Both the position numbers and the translations under genes were made by a program. Of a stretch of DNA of 64,000 nucleotides, positions 1 to 11,261 are shown piece after piece. How positions within the stretch are numbered: the first letter of the stretch is position 1; the number at the start of each line of letters is the position of its first letter. Where the stretch lies: contig OY829330.1 of the NCBI GenBank assembly GCA_963691655.1, positions 3,472,001-3,536,000 on the forward strand, read 5' to 3'. Under the pieces are notes generated by a model that saw nothing but the letters and a program-made list of their open reading frames with translations, searched no databases and had not been told where the DNA came from. The stretch is from Toxonevra muliebris. Lineage: Eukaryota; Arthropoda; Insecta; Diptera; Pallopteridae.

Positions 1-417
1 ATTTTCCATTATGAAAAAAAAATTGGAGTTTTGCAGTGCGAAATGGAGGTCAAATTTTGACAGAGGAAATAAATAAACTATGGATTTTGGAAATAAAAAT
101 ATTTATTTACTTTTTGTATATTTTCATGTTATTATTATTGCAATGAGGAATATATCGGTTGTTTTTTTTTATTGATTGCGATAATTACGCAATATACAAC
201 AAAAATTTAATTAATTCCAGGCTACAAATACAATAAATCTATGTTTTACATGCAAAATTCACAGTAGCCCTAGAGCTAGTGAAAATTCTGACAATTCATA
301 TTTACCTCAATAACGTCAAACATTTTTTCCCCCAATATTTGTAATAGCCTAATTCATATCAGGCCCGTGGAGAGTAAACACATGACTAAAATCGATGTAT
401 TTTCACTTCAATTGTTA
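1..417. other. AT-rich sequence with no recognised feature
   Basis: AT-rich DNA with several T runs. I see no coding frame of note and no recognisable repeat pair elsewhere in the window. It is the left flank of the Tc1-like element, whose target TA lies at 416-417. Confidence 0.5.
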
Positions 418-1818
418 CACTCGCGCTAAAAAAAAAGCCATTTTGATAAAATATTCTTTCATTTACTATTAAACCAATTTCTTTTTTTTTGTTTAAGTTT
501 ATTGAAATTATGTTATTAAAAACATTTCGTTAGATTTTTAAAAAGTAAGTTAATTTTTGTAAACAAAGGAAAGGCTTTTAGTAGCGAGTATACCCCCTTT
601 CGCCTTGGTGGCACTTCCTACTTTTGCTATCACAAAGAGTTTTTTATTGAATCTTTGGAAATCTCGTTGTATCAAATGGATACAATTGCCTTCCATCAGT
701 TTGGGTATAATTAAGGGCTTATCTTGACGAATTTTCCGTTTAATAATTGCCCAAACATTTTCAATTGGATTCATGTCTGGGCTGTTTCCAACTGTATCCC
801 CAAAACTTTTATATATTCCGCTACCTATGAAAAGAAAAATAAGTAATAACACAAAATTTGTAAAAATAATTTCTAAAAAGATGTTCATTCAACAGGGGTA
901 ATTGCCGATTTGAATGATGATGTGGTGGAGAATCGTCTTGAAATATTACTTTGGGTTTGTACTCGAAGAATATATCTATAGAAAGTAATATGCCTCTGTT
1001 TATTATGTCTATGTAGACTGAAGAGCTCACAGAACCTTCCAGAATAATAATTTCTCCAACATCACATGCGGTAATTGCAACCCAGACCATAATGTGCGGT
1101 TTGTACTTTACAGTATTTTGGATGCATTCATCACTGTATCTTTCGTTGACTCCTGAATCTGGTCCAACAAGATTTATTTTACTTTCGTCGGAGAATATGA
1201 CTTGAGCCAAATCATTAGTCGACCGATTTCTCTTTTCCCAGCATCAATTTAAACGATTTAAACACATCTTTGCTGTTAACAGTGGCTTTTTCGCAACTCT
1301 TCGTGCATCCAGATCATTTTCGTTTATTTTATTTTTCAACTTTTTCTACTTTATGCATCTCTCTCAACTCTGAAGAGATTTCTGGTGAAGTTTTTTTTTA
1401 GATTTTTTAAACTTATGCCCACCATACCACTGTCCTCATGTTCATTTGTTTTTCTTGGATGTCCACTGCCAGATAGGCGTGTCAGACTCCCGGTTACCAA
1501 AAATTTCTTCCAGAATCTTTTTACTGAAGATTCGTGACAGTCCACTTTTTTCGATATTGAAAGATTTTCTAAGTTTTGCCGCTTATATCCAATAATTTAA
1601 ATTTTTTGCTATTGTGTTAATACCATAACTTATTTATTTTATTTATTTATTTATTTACTTACTGTACTGTACTCATCGATATAAAACTCATATGTGAATC
1701 AGAAATTGAGTTACGCAGTCAGAAAATCAACAAACAAACTCGAAAAATAACAGTAAACAGTAGTAAATGAAAATCAACGAAAAAATTTTAAATCAGCTTC
1801 TTTTTTTGAGCGCGAGTG
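418..1818 (-). mobile_element. Tc1-like DNA transposon, complete ends, dead transposase
   Basis: The ends are inverted copies of CACTCGCGCT followed by an A-rich stretch: left at 418 onward, right ending at 1818 on the opposite strand. Each end abuts a TA dinucleotide (416-417 and 1819-1820), the usual Tc1/mariner target. The length of about 1.4 kb fits an autonomous Tc1-type element. The transposase lies on the minus strand and is broken, so the element is non-autonomous now. A short TTTA microsatellite sits inside it near 1632-1656. Confidence 0.85.
550..1545 (-). pseudogene. Tc1-like transposase (DD34E type), frameshifted
   Basis: Three minus-strand segments read as one Tc1 transposase. 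1545-1351 holds the helix-turn-helix region (GSLTRLSGSGHPRKT, as in paired-like Tc1 domains). 1210-900 holds the first catalytic aspartate (IFSDESKINL) and the second (FQDDSPPHH). 888-550 holds the third acidic residue in SPDMNPIENVW, followed by a C-terminal segment. The segments lie in different frames, so it cannot make a full protein. Between the second and third catalytic positions, about 69 bases (825-893) have GT..AG ends on the minus strand and could be a small intron rather than a lesion. The family and catalytic motifs are clear; the intron is inference. Confidence 0.85.
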
Positions 1819-1979
1819 TACATACAATCATGGCTGGGCTATTTTATATGATCAAATGCAGGTGAGTTTAAAATTAAACTAGCTTATAATATGTACATTT
1901 GATGAGAGGTAGCTTTTTATGTATTTTGTTTCGCTGAATTCGAAAATCGAAGATACAATTTTTTTAGGGATCAGTTGCT

Positions 1980-2395
1980 GAGATATTGAAAGCTACGACG
2001 TGGCTTTAGTCCAGGAAACACGGATAGATTTGGGTAACGTGGTATCTGGACTAAAGTTATCAAATTACCATACGTTTACTCCCAACGCTACGAACAAGGT
2101 AAGAGAAGTTATACTCTTACCAGCATAACTCGTATATTCTAACCTCTCTCTTCACAGACGATCTGACGGTGGTGGCATTAGAGGACGGCAGGGATATGCC
2201 TGTATTTCTTGCGCTCAGCTACATGCCGCACGAACGAGACGCATCAACGCAAGAGCTTCAAAGGCTGGTATAAATAACCAGCGGTAGGAAGCAGCCCCTG
2301 ATCATCGGTTCAGACGCTAAAGCCCACCACACGGTTTGGAGAAGCTCCGATACCAATGGAAGAGGTGAGTCACTCTTACAGAGCGGTTCTAAAGA
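1980..2395 (+). pseudogene. LINE endonuclease fragment (LOA/R1-type)
   Basis: In shifting plus-strand frames this region reads like the apurinic-type endonuclease of an R1/LOA-group LINE: VALVQETRIDLGN near 2000 (catalytic E), a middle strand segment near 2160-2280, then IIGSDAKAHHTVWRSSDTNG near 2300-2362 (catalytic D, with A where N is usual). It stops abruptly near 2390, where unrelated sequence begins. No RT follows, so this is an isolated, dead fragment. Confidence 0.7.
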
Positions 2396-2660
2396 TTTGG
2401 TTACAATAAATTGTCACAGTTAATTTGTTACAATTTTTAACCACTACTGGTAACTGGCATTCTGGCAACTTTGTACAAGGAAAAAATAACAAAAGTGGTA
2501 AAAAAATTGTTGTCACAACTGACAGCAAATTGTTTCTTTTATACAAAATGGATAAAATGCAGTGAGAAAAGTAAGTATTTTTACGGTTGCTTACGTAAAA
2601 TTTAAATTAAAATTATTTAAATCATTTGTTGCAGAAAATTTGAGCGAACATCTTAAGAGC

Positions 2661-2995
2661 AATTACAGTGCTTTGTGGCATTCACTAAACAGCATCCGGA
2701 GGTGCTGATCGGGAAAAATGATCCGACGCAGCCCAGGCGAACTAGCGAATTGTGGAAAGATGTCGCTGACAACTTAAATGATCTAAAGGGGCCTACTCGT
2801 ACTCCATCCAAGTGAAAAGTGGTTTGCACTGGAACTGCAAATATTTATTTATTTTGATAATATTTTTCTTAACAGTCGTTAGCTGCGTTGCCGAACCATG
2901 AAGGAAAAAGTGGAACGTGCTCGCACTGGAGGAGGTACAATGCCTGCAGACGCTCAAATGAGCGGATTTGAGTAGCAGGCGTTAGAAATGTTTGG
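2661..2995 (+). pseudogene. Zeste-like Myb/SANT DNA-binding domain fragment with intron
   Basis: The plus strand reads FVAFTKQHPEVLIGKND, then a TSELWKDVADNLNDL stretch ending PTRTPSK, the pattern of the insect 'regulatory protein zeste' Myb/SANT-like domain. A TGA stands where tryptophan is expected after PSK. A 54-base GT..AG intron is likely at 2822-2875, and the next exon reads CRTMKEKVERARTGGGT, a familiar continuation of this domain family, before an in-frame TAG at about 2973. Such domains occur both in host genes and in DNA transposons. Two stops make this copy a pseudogene. It begins where the upstream LINE fragment breaks, so it may be part of an insertion into it. Confidence 0.6.
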
Positions 2996-3187
2996 CACGG
3001 TACACAGTGTAAATATAAAATTTACACTATTTTTTGACTCTATGTTTAACCATGTGATTTTTACCGTTATTTCAAAAAATTATATCACATCAAACATTGA
3101 TTTCGATGAAAGGGATTTAAAAAAAAAAATATGTATCAAAATATATATCTAATTTTGTCATAATAACGTCACACGTATGCGTTCACA
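2996..3187. other. AT-rich spacer
   Basis: AT-rich, with no coding signal. It separates the SANT fragment from the 5' end of LINE A. Confidence 0.4.
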
Positions 3188-3689
3188 AGGCCGTCAGGCA
3201 CTCAAGCGGATCAACATGTATTTTGATACGTGCCGTAATTGAGTGATCTGATGGAAGTGTGGTCTATCACCTCCAAGTGGTGACGGCCGGAAACAGTTGC
3301 ATATCTGATTACTGATATGTGACTGGCTAAGATAGTCCAGGCGGAGGGAGCATACCCTCTTATACAAAGCATTCCCTAGTCCAAGGTGTTATCCGACCCG
3401 TGCCTGTTGGATATTTTGGCAGCCAGGGTAGTAACCCTGGAAGGCCACCGGAAGCGAGTCAGCTATCTGAATGCATTAAATTTAATTAATTTTATGCAGT
3501 CATTATGGTGGATCCACTTCCATTAGTTTTTCCGGGGTTAAAAATTAGGCTGTCTTTTTACGGAGCATCTCTGATACCTGGCCGCCTCAGAGAGTAACGG
3601 TGGCTTTGTCGTGGTATGGGGCACTGCCACGGTCGACCTTCCTTTCCCCCTTTTTTTATAGAGGTCGCCGTGTATTCTGATTCGTTGGG

Positions 3690-4265
3690 ATGCACAGTTT
3701 CGCCCTGATTAAACAGGAGGAGCAGGCGACCGGACGAAACGGCATGAACGAAACCGAAAAAACCCACAAAGTCTCTCGAGTTTACGACAAAAAGCGCATC
3801 CCGGAGGAGAGTGTGGTTGCAATTTTTACAACCAACTCTTCTTTGGTGTCAGGGGCTGTGAACCCTGAACGGCTGAAGTCTAGACGTCACAACTGTGACT
3901 GACATACCTCCTACAGAAGCCGGCGTACTCGGGCCACAATCTTCTCGCAGTATGAGACGCAAATGAAGGAAGATTAGGTCGATAAAACAGACGTAAGGAG
4001 GCCTCGGCCACTACTCTGGTTAAATGCCTAATTATGGCCAATGTTTCTCTACAGCAACCGATGCAGAGTAAAGAGGACGAAGACCGATACTGCCAGCGCT
4101 GCCATCTATTGCAGTGTGGGCGCACGGATGGGAGGCTCTAATACTTTTCAAAGTATTAACGCCACTTCTGTGATGCCTACTACTGTCGGCAATGATAACG
4201 CGAGGCTACCCCGGTCTTCTAACTATGCAAAAATTGCGAAACCTTTCTGTGGACTAACAATAACC
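3690..4265 (+). pseudogene. LINE A ORF1 remnant (gag-like), copy 1
   Basis: The N-terminal half of ORF1 is recognisable by comparison with copy 2. GGSNTFQSINATS near 4130-4170 corresponds to GGSNTLQSINATS on the minus strand near 61400. Upstream, 3690-3902 is open and may be the true N terminus. The body of ORF1, present in copy 2 as a DUF4780-like nucleic-acid-binding region, is missing: at about 4235 the frame jumps directly into the first residues of ORF2 (LTITQIDLQ). It is non-functional. Confidence 0.6.
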
Positions 4266-6511
4266 CAGATAGATTTGCAACGATGCATACATTCCCTCAC
4301 ATAACAACAATCCAAGAACCTTGGGTCCATAAAGGACGCATCTGTGGACTTAATGAGTTAAGGGGCGCACGATTCTATATGCTGAGAGTTCTAATAGACC
4401 TAGAACCTGTCTTATAGCATCTCCTCATCTTAAAATTACCAAACTTGGTCACTTTTGTGGCCAAGATATGGTGGCTGCTAAGGTGGGTTTTCAGGACAAT
4501 CGAGAATAGAAATATTTTGCTATTGCTTCTGTCTACTTTCCATACGAAGCAATTTTACCACCACCGCCAGCGATGGTTGTTGAATTTGTGGAGTATTGCG
4601 AAAGCATGAATTTGGGGCTCATATTATGTTGTGACGCTAATGCACGGAATGTTATCTGGGGCAGCAGCAAGTGCAACGTAAGAGGGACTCATCTTTTCAA
4701 CTATATCCTGTCTTCTGGGTTGAACATACACAACGTTAGAAATCAACCCACTTTTGATTGATGAAAGGTTAGTGAGTCTATTGCAAACTGCAAGGTCCTT
4801 AGAGATGACTCTCTATTAGACCACAGATATATCGAATTTCAGTATGGTGTTGAAGGTAATCCTTTAACGCTCATAAGGAATCCGAAAAAGGCGGATTGAA
4901 CAAATTTTCGGGAAGAACTGGCTTCATTAAGCTGTGCTCTACCCCCTAAACCACGTAATTGGCGAGGTTTGGAAGCAGCGGTTGAAAATCTCACCTCTGC
5001 TCTTCAGACCAGCTTTGAGCGTGCCTGTCCCCCTCACCAACCTTTTGCTAGAATTCCAGTTCCGTGGTGGAGCAAGGAGCTGCAAGCCCTGCGGGTTGAG
5101 TCGAGAAAACTTATCAACGGGGCTTTCAAGACTAATCTTGATGAGCACGGGGCTCTATATCGTCAAAAGCAGGAGGAGTATAAAAAGCTAATTCGAGAAT
5201 CGAAAAGGGCCTCCTTTAGAAATTGCAGCGGTATTGAAACTATAACTGAAACAGCTAGGTTGGCGAAAATCTTCAAAAACGGTCAAACCAACCGACTGTG
5301 TTCACTCAAAAAATCTGATGGCACTTTCACGGAATCAAAAAGTGAGATGATTAGCTTAATGCTGGAATCTCACTTTCCGGGCAATTAGGTTTCTGTTGTT
5401 CAACATCCCACTTTTCCGGAAGCGGACAGGGTTAGTTCGACAGTTTCGCAGCTCAATTGGTGGGTTGCCAGGACAGTGGCGAATGAAGATGCGATTAGGT
5501 TTGCTATTGCTTCCTTTGACAGCTTTAAATCGCCGGGTCCGCATGGTATACAACCAGTTGCTCTGAAAGAGGGTATGGTGCAACTGCTACCGGTTTTCAA
5601 GAAGATCTTCATCTCCAGTTTGGCTCTCGCTCACATACCCCAACAATGGAGGTTGGTAAAAGTTGTATTCATTCCAAAAATTGGAAAGGACAACTATACC
5701 AATCCCAAAAGCTTTAAACCAATTAGTATGATGTCTTTCTTACTAAAATGTCTTGAGCGCTGTTTTGAACACCGCATCCGTAGTGAGTCGTTATTATTAC
5801 ATCCTCTCTCTTCATTTCAGCATGCTTACCAATGTCGAAAATCATGTGAGACGGCCCTGCAAAATCTGGTAGGTCGGATTGAGCGGACCCTCAACAGGAA
5901 AGAATACACTATTGGTATTTTTGTTGATATTGAAGGAGCTTTTGACAACGTGACTTTTGACGGTATGTGCAATGCAGCAGGTCAGCATGGAGTGAATCCG
6001 GTTCTTGTTAACTGGATACGCTCAATGCTGAGACATAGACTTATGATGGTTCAAGCTGATTGTGGTCAGTCTGTGACTTCTGGCGTGAATAGAGGATGCG
6101 TACTCTCTCCACTGCTGTGGTGTCTGCTGGTTGACTCTCTGTTTGTTCCGGTCACGGGCCAATCGGTCGGGTATGTTTGTAAGAAGGCCTAAACTGCTCT
6201 ATGTGACTCTTGGTGTTGCTCAAATGAGCTATCGTTTAACCCTCTTAAAACTGGTGTTGAATATGATTGGCCTAGGAGCTAGTGCCCTCTGTGCTTCCTG
6301 TGGTTTGGAAAAAGAATGTGAAGAGACGGCGAACCACTTTCTTAGTGTCTGCCCCGCTTTCTGCCAGATAAGAGTAAGCATATTTGGCACTGGAGTGCTT
6401 GCTGTTCCAACAAAAAAAAATGCGTTCACAAATTCAAAAAAGATTATCTGCAGAGACCTGCGATTTTTAAAGTTTTTTACATTTTCTCGTGAAACCAATA
6501 ATAAAAATTAA
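4236..6511 (+). pseudogene. LINE A ORF2 (endonuclease-RT) remnant, copy 1
   Basis: The order of motifs is a normal LINE ORF2. Endonuclease: ITTIQEPWVHKG near 4300, LCCDANARNVIWGSSK near 4627-4674, DHRYIEF near 4820. Linker: PVPWWSKELQALR near 5060. RT: FKSPGPHGIQP near 5525, FIPKIGK near 5670, motif A IFVDIEGAFDNV near 5919-5954. Motif B has lost the PQGG core (reads RGCVLSPLLW near 6090). The catalytic YADD segment is absent, and the frame resumes in a C-terminal cysteine knuckle (CASCGLEKECEETANHF near 6290-6345). Several frameshifts and stops, e.g. an in-frame TAG near 5386, confirm that it is dead. Confidence 0.85.
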
Positions 6512-6554
6512 ACCAATAATATGCCACTAACAGTCCATAAGGTTCATGATCAGT

Positions 6555-8600
6555 GCTGTTCAAGGCATTCCATGGGAACAAATATATGCAATGCCATGCT
6601 CTGATGATCAGGTTGTATTTCTGCAAAATCATGTCGATAGGTTGTTTAATCGTCATGTTCCTCTGAAAAAAAAGTATTCACCTGCAATCAGAGACTAATA
6701 ATATTAAACAATTAATCATTGTAAGGGATGAGGTATATAATAGATGAAAGCGCTATAGGATCCCTTATTTGCTACAGCACTATAAAAAATTAAGAAATAA
6801 TGTTGTTTTTGAAGTTAAGAATGCAAAAAAGAAGGTTTTATCGATCCAAATTTGATTCGGTTTTAAACAACAAGCAATCCTGAAAGGAAATCCGAAAAAT
6901 GGGTATTTGTGGCAATAAGTCTCGCGCTATTTGTAATGCGGATGTTAATGAACTCAATAAAACTTTTGCTAATATAGCAGTTCCAGCTGTTACTGAAAAT
7001 CATTACCTAAACCATGATAACGTTTTGGATTATTACAATGTCCACGTTTCCAACTACTTGAAAAAGGTCAAAAATTATACAGATTCCCAAAACCGGCAAT
7101 GAATATCGACCAATTGCAATCGCACCATTCATCGCTTGAATGCCTAATTCATAAGCAAATTAACATCTATTTTCTACATAATTCTCTTTTTCCAAATATA
7201 TAATCTTGTTTTAGGCCAAATCGTGGTTGCATAACTGCATTAATAAATATTTCTGAAGACATTAGAGTTGCGTTAGATGAAAATAAGGTAACGTTGCTAA
7301 CATTACTTGATCACTCAAAAGCCTTTGATACTGTTGACCACAAAATTTTGTGTGCGAAATTACTAAATATATATGTAAATTGTAACCTAGAAGCACGCAT
7401 GTGGAAGAAAGCGATAGCTAGGTGGAGAAATATACCCACATGTAAAATCGATAAAGTCATGTGTGACCCCTACAGCGAGAGGTACGCAAAATCTGTTATA
7501 CCGTTCAATCGTAAGGACTGCAGAATAGTAATTGGAGTACTAACTGACCATTGTTTGGTGGCAACGCACGCGCTTAAATTAAAACTAATCGACAATGATA
7601 ATTGCAGGAAATGTATGAAGCAAGATGTGAGGGAAACTCTAAAGCATCTTCTTTGCTCCTGTCCCGCGCTCACTAGAACTTGATTAACGTACTTAGGAGC
7701 TCCACAGTTTGAGGGTCTAAACGAGGTCGCTAAACTGGGGGTGAACTCTCTTTTAAAGTTTACTAACCACACTCGCATCTTAAATGACGAGTACACTCGC
7801 TAAATATACACTCGATAAATAAGATAAATAATTCCTAGGACTCCTATCTGGTGTCGCTACGGACCTAAAGGTCTATGCGTGGCTTCGGCCAGCCAGTGCT
7901 ACCTAACCTACTAAATATGTATAACTTCACATCAACAGCAATAAAACTCAAACAAACTTATGTACATATCATATATCAGTACATATAGGTAATTCAACTT
8001 CAGACGTTCTTAACGTTAATCGTGGTGTTGTGACGATGTGCAATTGTACACTAGCTGTAATTTGAAAAATATAGATAATTGTATCAAAAAAAATGTATGT
8101 AAAAAAAATTTAAACTTTAATCTCAAGCTCATGATAGGACTTCCAAAAATGAGTTATGGTTTAAACCGTGAAAAATCGAAATGCTCTATAAAAAATATTT
8201 TGATTTAACACATCTACCCTCTGTGAGCCTAAATAATGTGTCGATTGAACTTGTAAATACTGCTAAGAATCTTGACGTTATAATATAATAATATAGGAAA
8301 GGTGTATGGAAGACTGCGGGCGCTATAGTTGACACAATATTTCACTCCTTATAGAATTAGACTTCTGTTAGCCAAAATTTTTTTAATTCCAACATTGTAT
8401 AATTAATTAATTCCAAATTTACGCAGGCTGTAATAGCGAGAATAGGCAAAAGTTAAATGTAGTGTTTAATAATATTGCACGTTATATATTCGGATTAAAG
8501 CGTAAGGATCATATTTCTAAGTTTTCAAAAATAATTATTGAAATTTTTTTTAACAATCTGCTTAACATGAAAACACTTTTATTGCTGCAATAAAATTGTT
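6555..8600 (+). pseudogene. LINE B ORF2 (RT) remnant, copy 1
   Basis: Broken plus-strand frames read as Jockey-type RT. 6840-7102 is the region between endonuclease and RT (KMGICGNKSRAICNADVNEL). 7200-7370 contains PNRGCITALINISEDIRVAL and motif A in LLDHSKAFDTVDHKIL. After the nested insertion the RT resumes with HIGNSTSDVLNVNRGV near 7980-8030 (motif B start), then a gap removes the YADD motif. The thumb region follows (KYFDLTHLPSVSLNNVS near 8190-8240, NIARYIFGLKRKDHIS near 8470-8520). Many stops and shifts are present. The enzyme would be dead even without the insertion. Confidence 0.75.
7378..7908 (+). mobile_element. 5'-truncated LOA-type LINE 3' end nested in LINE B
   Basis: From about 7378 the reading frame changes from Jockey RT to the C-terminal part of an RNase H-bearing LOA/R1-group LINE: LTDHCLVATHALKLKL near 7540-7585, then a cysteine knuckle CRKCMKQDVRETLKHLLCSC near 7602-7661, a TGA at 7681-7683 and a 3' UTR ending in ACCTAACC. 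Flanking 12-17-base duplications (7361-7377, 7909-7921) differ by a few AT units, supporting target-primed insertion into the older LINE B. The same chimeric junction recurs on the minus strand at about 9742. Confidence 0.75.
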
Positions 8601-8658
8601 TATAATAAAGAACATTTAAGTAATTTTAAGTACTAGGAAATCAAATAAATAAATAAAG

Positions 8659-9205
8659 CTGCCACGCCTACTTTCTGAGTTAGCCCTAACTACCAAAATT
8701 AACCTTAAAAATAATCTGATAAAAATATGCATTCTAATATTAACTACTTGTTTTTATTTTTGAAACAAAAGAATTATTTTCATAAGTTCTCTTTTAAAAT
8801 GTCTTTATGTATATATGTATATTTATAACAAAAACTAAAATGATTTAATTCAAAAATATTTATAATGTAAATTAATAGGTACTTTTACAAAATGAAAATT
8901 TTGTTCGTAGTAGTTATTTAATAATTAAATTAATTATTAAGAATGTGTAAGAACTTTTTCCATTAGTCCGCTATCATCAATATTATTCGATATTCGATAC
9001 TTGATAATATTCCACCTTAAAAGTCCTGATCTCCAGACAAAATTTAATCTAAAAGGTAATTTTGTATTTTTACCATGGTTATTTGCTCAAATAACATAAG
9101 AAGACAAACTATTAAACTACGATTTGGTGTGAAGTTTTTCTTGTGAAATCTAATCAAAATTTTCGTATACCTTTGTTGCGCGATTCTAAGGCTTCCTCAG
9201 CTAGA
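8659..9205. other. Spacer between inverted LINE B copies
   Basis: AT-rich non-coding DNA between the 3' tail of LINE B copy 1 and the 3' (AACCT) tail of the minus-strand copy. I recognise no gene or duplicated end here. Confidence 0.45.
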
Positions 9206-9742
9206 GGTTAGGTTAGGTAGTACTGGCTGGCCGAAGCCACGCATAAACCTTTAGGTCCGTAGCGACACCAGATAGAAGTCCTAGGAATTATTTATCTTAT
9301 TTATCGAGTGTATATTTAGCGAGTGTACTTGTCATTTAAGATGCGAGTGTGGTTAGTAAACTTTAAAAGACTATTCACCCCCAGTTTAGCGACCTTGTTC
9401 AGACCCTCAAACTGTGGAGCTCCTAAGTACGTTAATCGAGTTCTAGTGAGCGCGAGACAGGAGCAAAGAAGATGCTCTAGAGTTTCCCTCACATCTTGCT
9501 CCATACATTTCTTGCAATTATCATTATCGATTAGTTTTAATTTAAGCGCGTGCGTTGCCACCAAACAATGGTCAGTTAGTACTCCAATTACTATTCTGCA
9601 GTCCTTACGATTGAACGGTATAACAGATTTTGCGTACCTCTCGCTGTAGGGGTCACACATGACTTTATCGATTTTACATGTGGGTATATTTCTCCACCTA
9701 GCTATCGCTTTCTTCCACATGCGTGCTTCTAGGTTACAATTT
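9206..9742 (-). mobile_element. Nested LOA-type LINE 3' end, copy in LINE B copy 2
   Basis: Mirror of 7378-7908. The minus strand reads CKKCMEQDVRETLEHLLCSC (cysteine knuckle) near 9513-9454, continuing without the early stop seen in copy 1 (RTRLTYLGAPQFEGLN) to a stop near 9316. The 3' UTR then ends in GGTTAGG repeats on the plus strand at about 9207-9218, i.e. (AACCT)n in element orientation. The absence of the TGA found in copy 1 shows that copy 1 acquired that stop after the copies diverged. Confidence 0.75.
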
Positions 9743-11230
9743 ACATATATATTTAGTAAATTCGCACACAAAATTTTGTGGTCAACAGTATCAAAGGCTT
9801 TTGAGTGATCAAGTAATGTTAGCAACGTTACCTTATTTTCATTTAACGCAACTCTAATGTCTTCAGAAATATTTATTAATGCAGTTATGCAACCACGATT
9901 TGGCCTAAAACCAGATTATATATTTGGAAAAAGAGAATTATGTAGAAAATAGATGTTAATTTGCTTATGAATTAGGCATTCAAGCGATATTCATTGCCGG
10001 TTTTGGGAATCTGTATAATTTTTGACCTTTTTCAAGCAGTTGGAAACGTGGACATTGTAATAATCCAAAACGTTTTCATGGTTTAGGTAATGATTTTCAG
10101 TAACAGCTGGAACTGCTATATTAGCAAAAGTTTTATTGAGTTCATTAACATCCGCATTACAAATAGCGCGAGGCTTATTGCCACAAATACCCATTTTTCG
10201 GATTTCCTTCCAGGATTGCTTGTTGTTTAAAACCGAATCAAATTTGGATCGATAAAACCTTTTTTTTTTTGCATTCTTAACTTCAAAAACGACATTATAT
10301 CTTAATTTTTTTATAGTGCTGTAGCAAATAAGGGATCCTATAGCGCTTTCATCTATGATATGCCTCATCCCTTACAATGATTAATTGTTTAATATTATTA
10401 GTCTCTGATTGCAGGTGAATACTTTTTTTTCAGAGGAACATGACGATTAAACAACCTATCGATATGATTTTGCAGAAATACAACCTGATCATCAGAGCAT
10501 GGCATTGCATATATTTGTTCCCATTGAATGTCTTGAACAGCACTGTTTAATATTGAATAGTTTATATTCACGGTAATAACACGACTGTATAGTGTAATTT
10601 ACACTGAAAGCATAAGTGAGGAGTATTAAGTCATGTAATGAAAAAACTGGTACTAAAATTTGATAGTATAACAAAGCTTTAGAGGTATCAGTGACAAAAA
10701 ACAGATCTAGTAGAGTATCCCTGTATTTTGAAAAGTGAGTAGTTATATTGTGTTCTAGATGGTTTTCAGTAAGTAAATCATTATTAAAATCACCTGCTAA
10801 TATGACGTTATGGTATGACAAGCATAAGTTTTCCATCATATCCTTTAAAGGTTCAAAGTCTACTCCATTATTCGGCCTATAAATAGCGCCCCGCATGACC
10901 TTGTCAGTCAGCACGAAAGATGTTAAAGCCATTCAAACTAAACAGATCATCTTCTAAGCCTGGAGAAAACCACGTTCCTGAGATGCTTATAATATGTATA
11001 GGAGGCCCTTCAAACAGATAACGAAACTCATCAATTTTTTCTTAAACTCTGAACGCTGATATGGCACTTTTATCCCTTTTCTTTGTTTGCATAATATTCT
11101 AATAAGGTCATACGAATTGTATTTGGAACTACCAATATTGCTACTTAACTGTTGCATTGCGTGAAAAATTAAGGTAAAAAGTAATATAAGCAACGCTTAT
11201 GTTATTAATGTTTTTAGCATAACTAAGTAT
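9743..11230 (-). pseudogene. LINE B ORF2 (endonuclease and RT start), copy 2
   Basis: The Jockey-type endonuclease is readable in pieces. Near 11020-10920 is IISISGTWFSPGLEDDLFSL (glycine where the catalytic glutamate of ETW is expected), then FNIFRAD. 10932-10492 holds NVILAGDFNNDLL (GDFN motif) and SLHDLILLTYAF (the His motif region). 10368-9991 is the linker (KMGICGNKPRAICNADVNEL). RT begins near 9930 and ends in HSKAFDTVDHKIL near 9776, where the nested LINE starts. Frameshifts separate the pieces, and RT lacks motifs B and C. Confidence 0.75.
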
Positions 11231-11249
11231 GAGAATTAAATGATATGTT

Positions 11250-11261
11250 CAGTAAAAAGTA
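11250..11261. repeat. Left target-site duplication of truncated LINE
   Basis: CAGTAAAAAGTA, matched at 11570-11581 across the LINE tail insertion. The first base is ambiguous. Confidence 0.85.

Larger units (their letters stand above)
3188..6545 (+). mobile_element. LINE A copy 1 (LOA/R1-group non-LTR retrotransposon), internally deleted
   Basis: The 5' untranslated region from about 3188 (TCAAGCGGATCAACATG...) is mirrored by the minus-strand copy ending near 61860, which sets the family's 5' boundary. ORF1 and ORF2 remnants follow. Relative to copy 2, this copy keeps about 430 bases (about 3660-4110) that copy 2 lacks. It has lost most of ORF1 and the start of ORF2, with a junction near 4240 and another near 4280. 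RT is cut from motif B straight to the C-terminal cysteine knuckle near 6150. The 3' boundary is soft, before LINE B begins at 6551. Confidence 0.8.
6551..8658 (+). mobile_element. LINE B copy 1 (Jockey-type), 5'-truncated, with nested LINE tail
   Basis: A Jockey-type LINE begins abruptly at 6551 inside ORF2 and runs to an AAAT-rich tail near 8640-8658. It is interrupted at about 7378-7908 by the 3' end of a different LINE. Sequence on the two sides of that insertion joins in frame sense: the RT reads ...HKILCAKLLN before it and ...MYNFTSTAIKL after it, flanked by TACTAAATAT..GTA duplications at 7361-7377 and 7909-7921. The part 6551-7908 is repeated in inverted orientation at 9206-10545 with high identity. 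Confidence 0.8.

Noticed and set aside
3558..4125. Minus-strand open frames opposite the LINE A leader and ORF1
   Set aside because: Antisense shadows of LINE A; the plus strand matches the second copy at the protein level.
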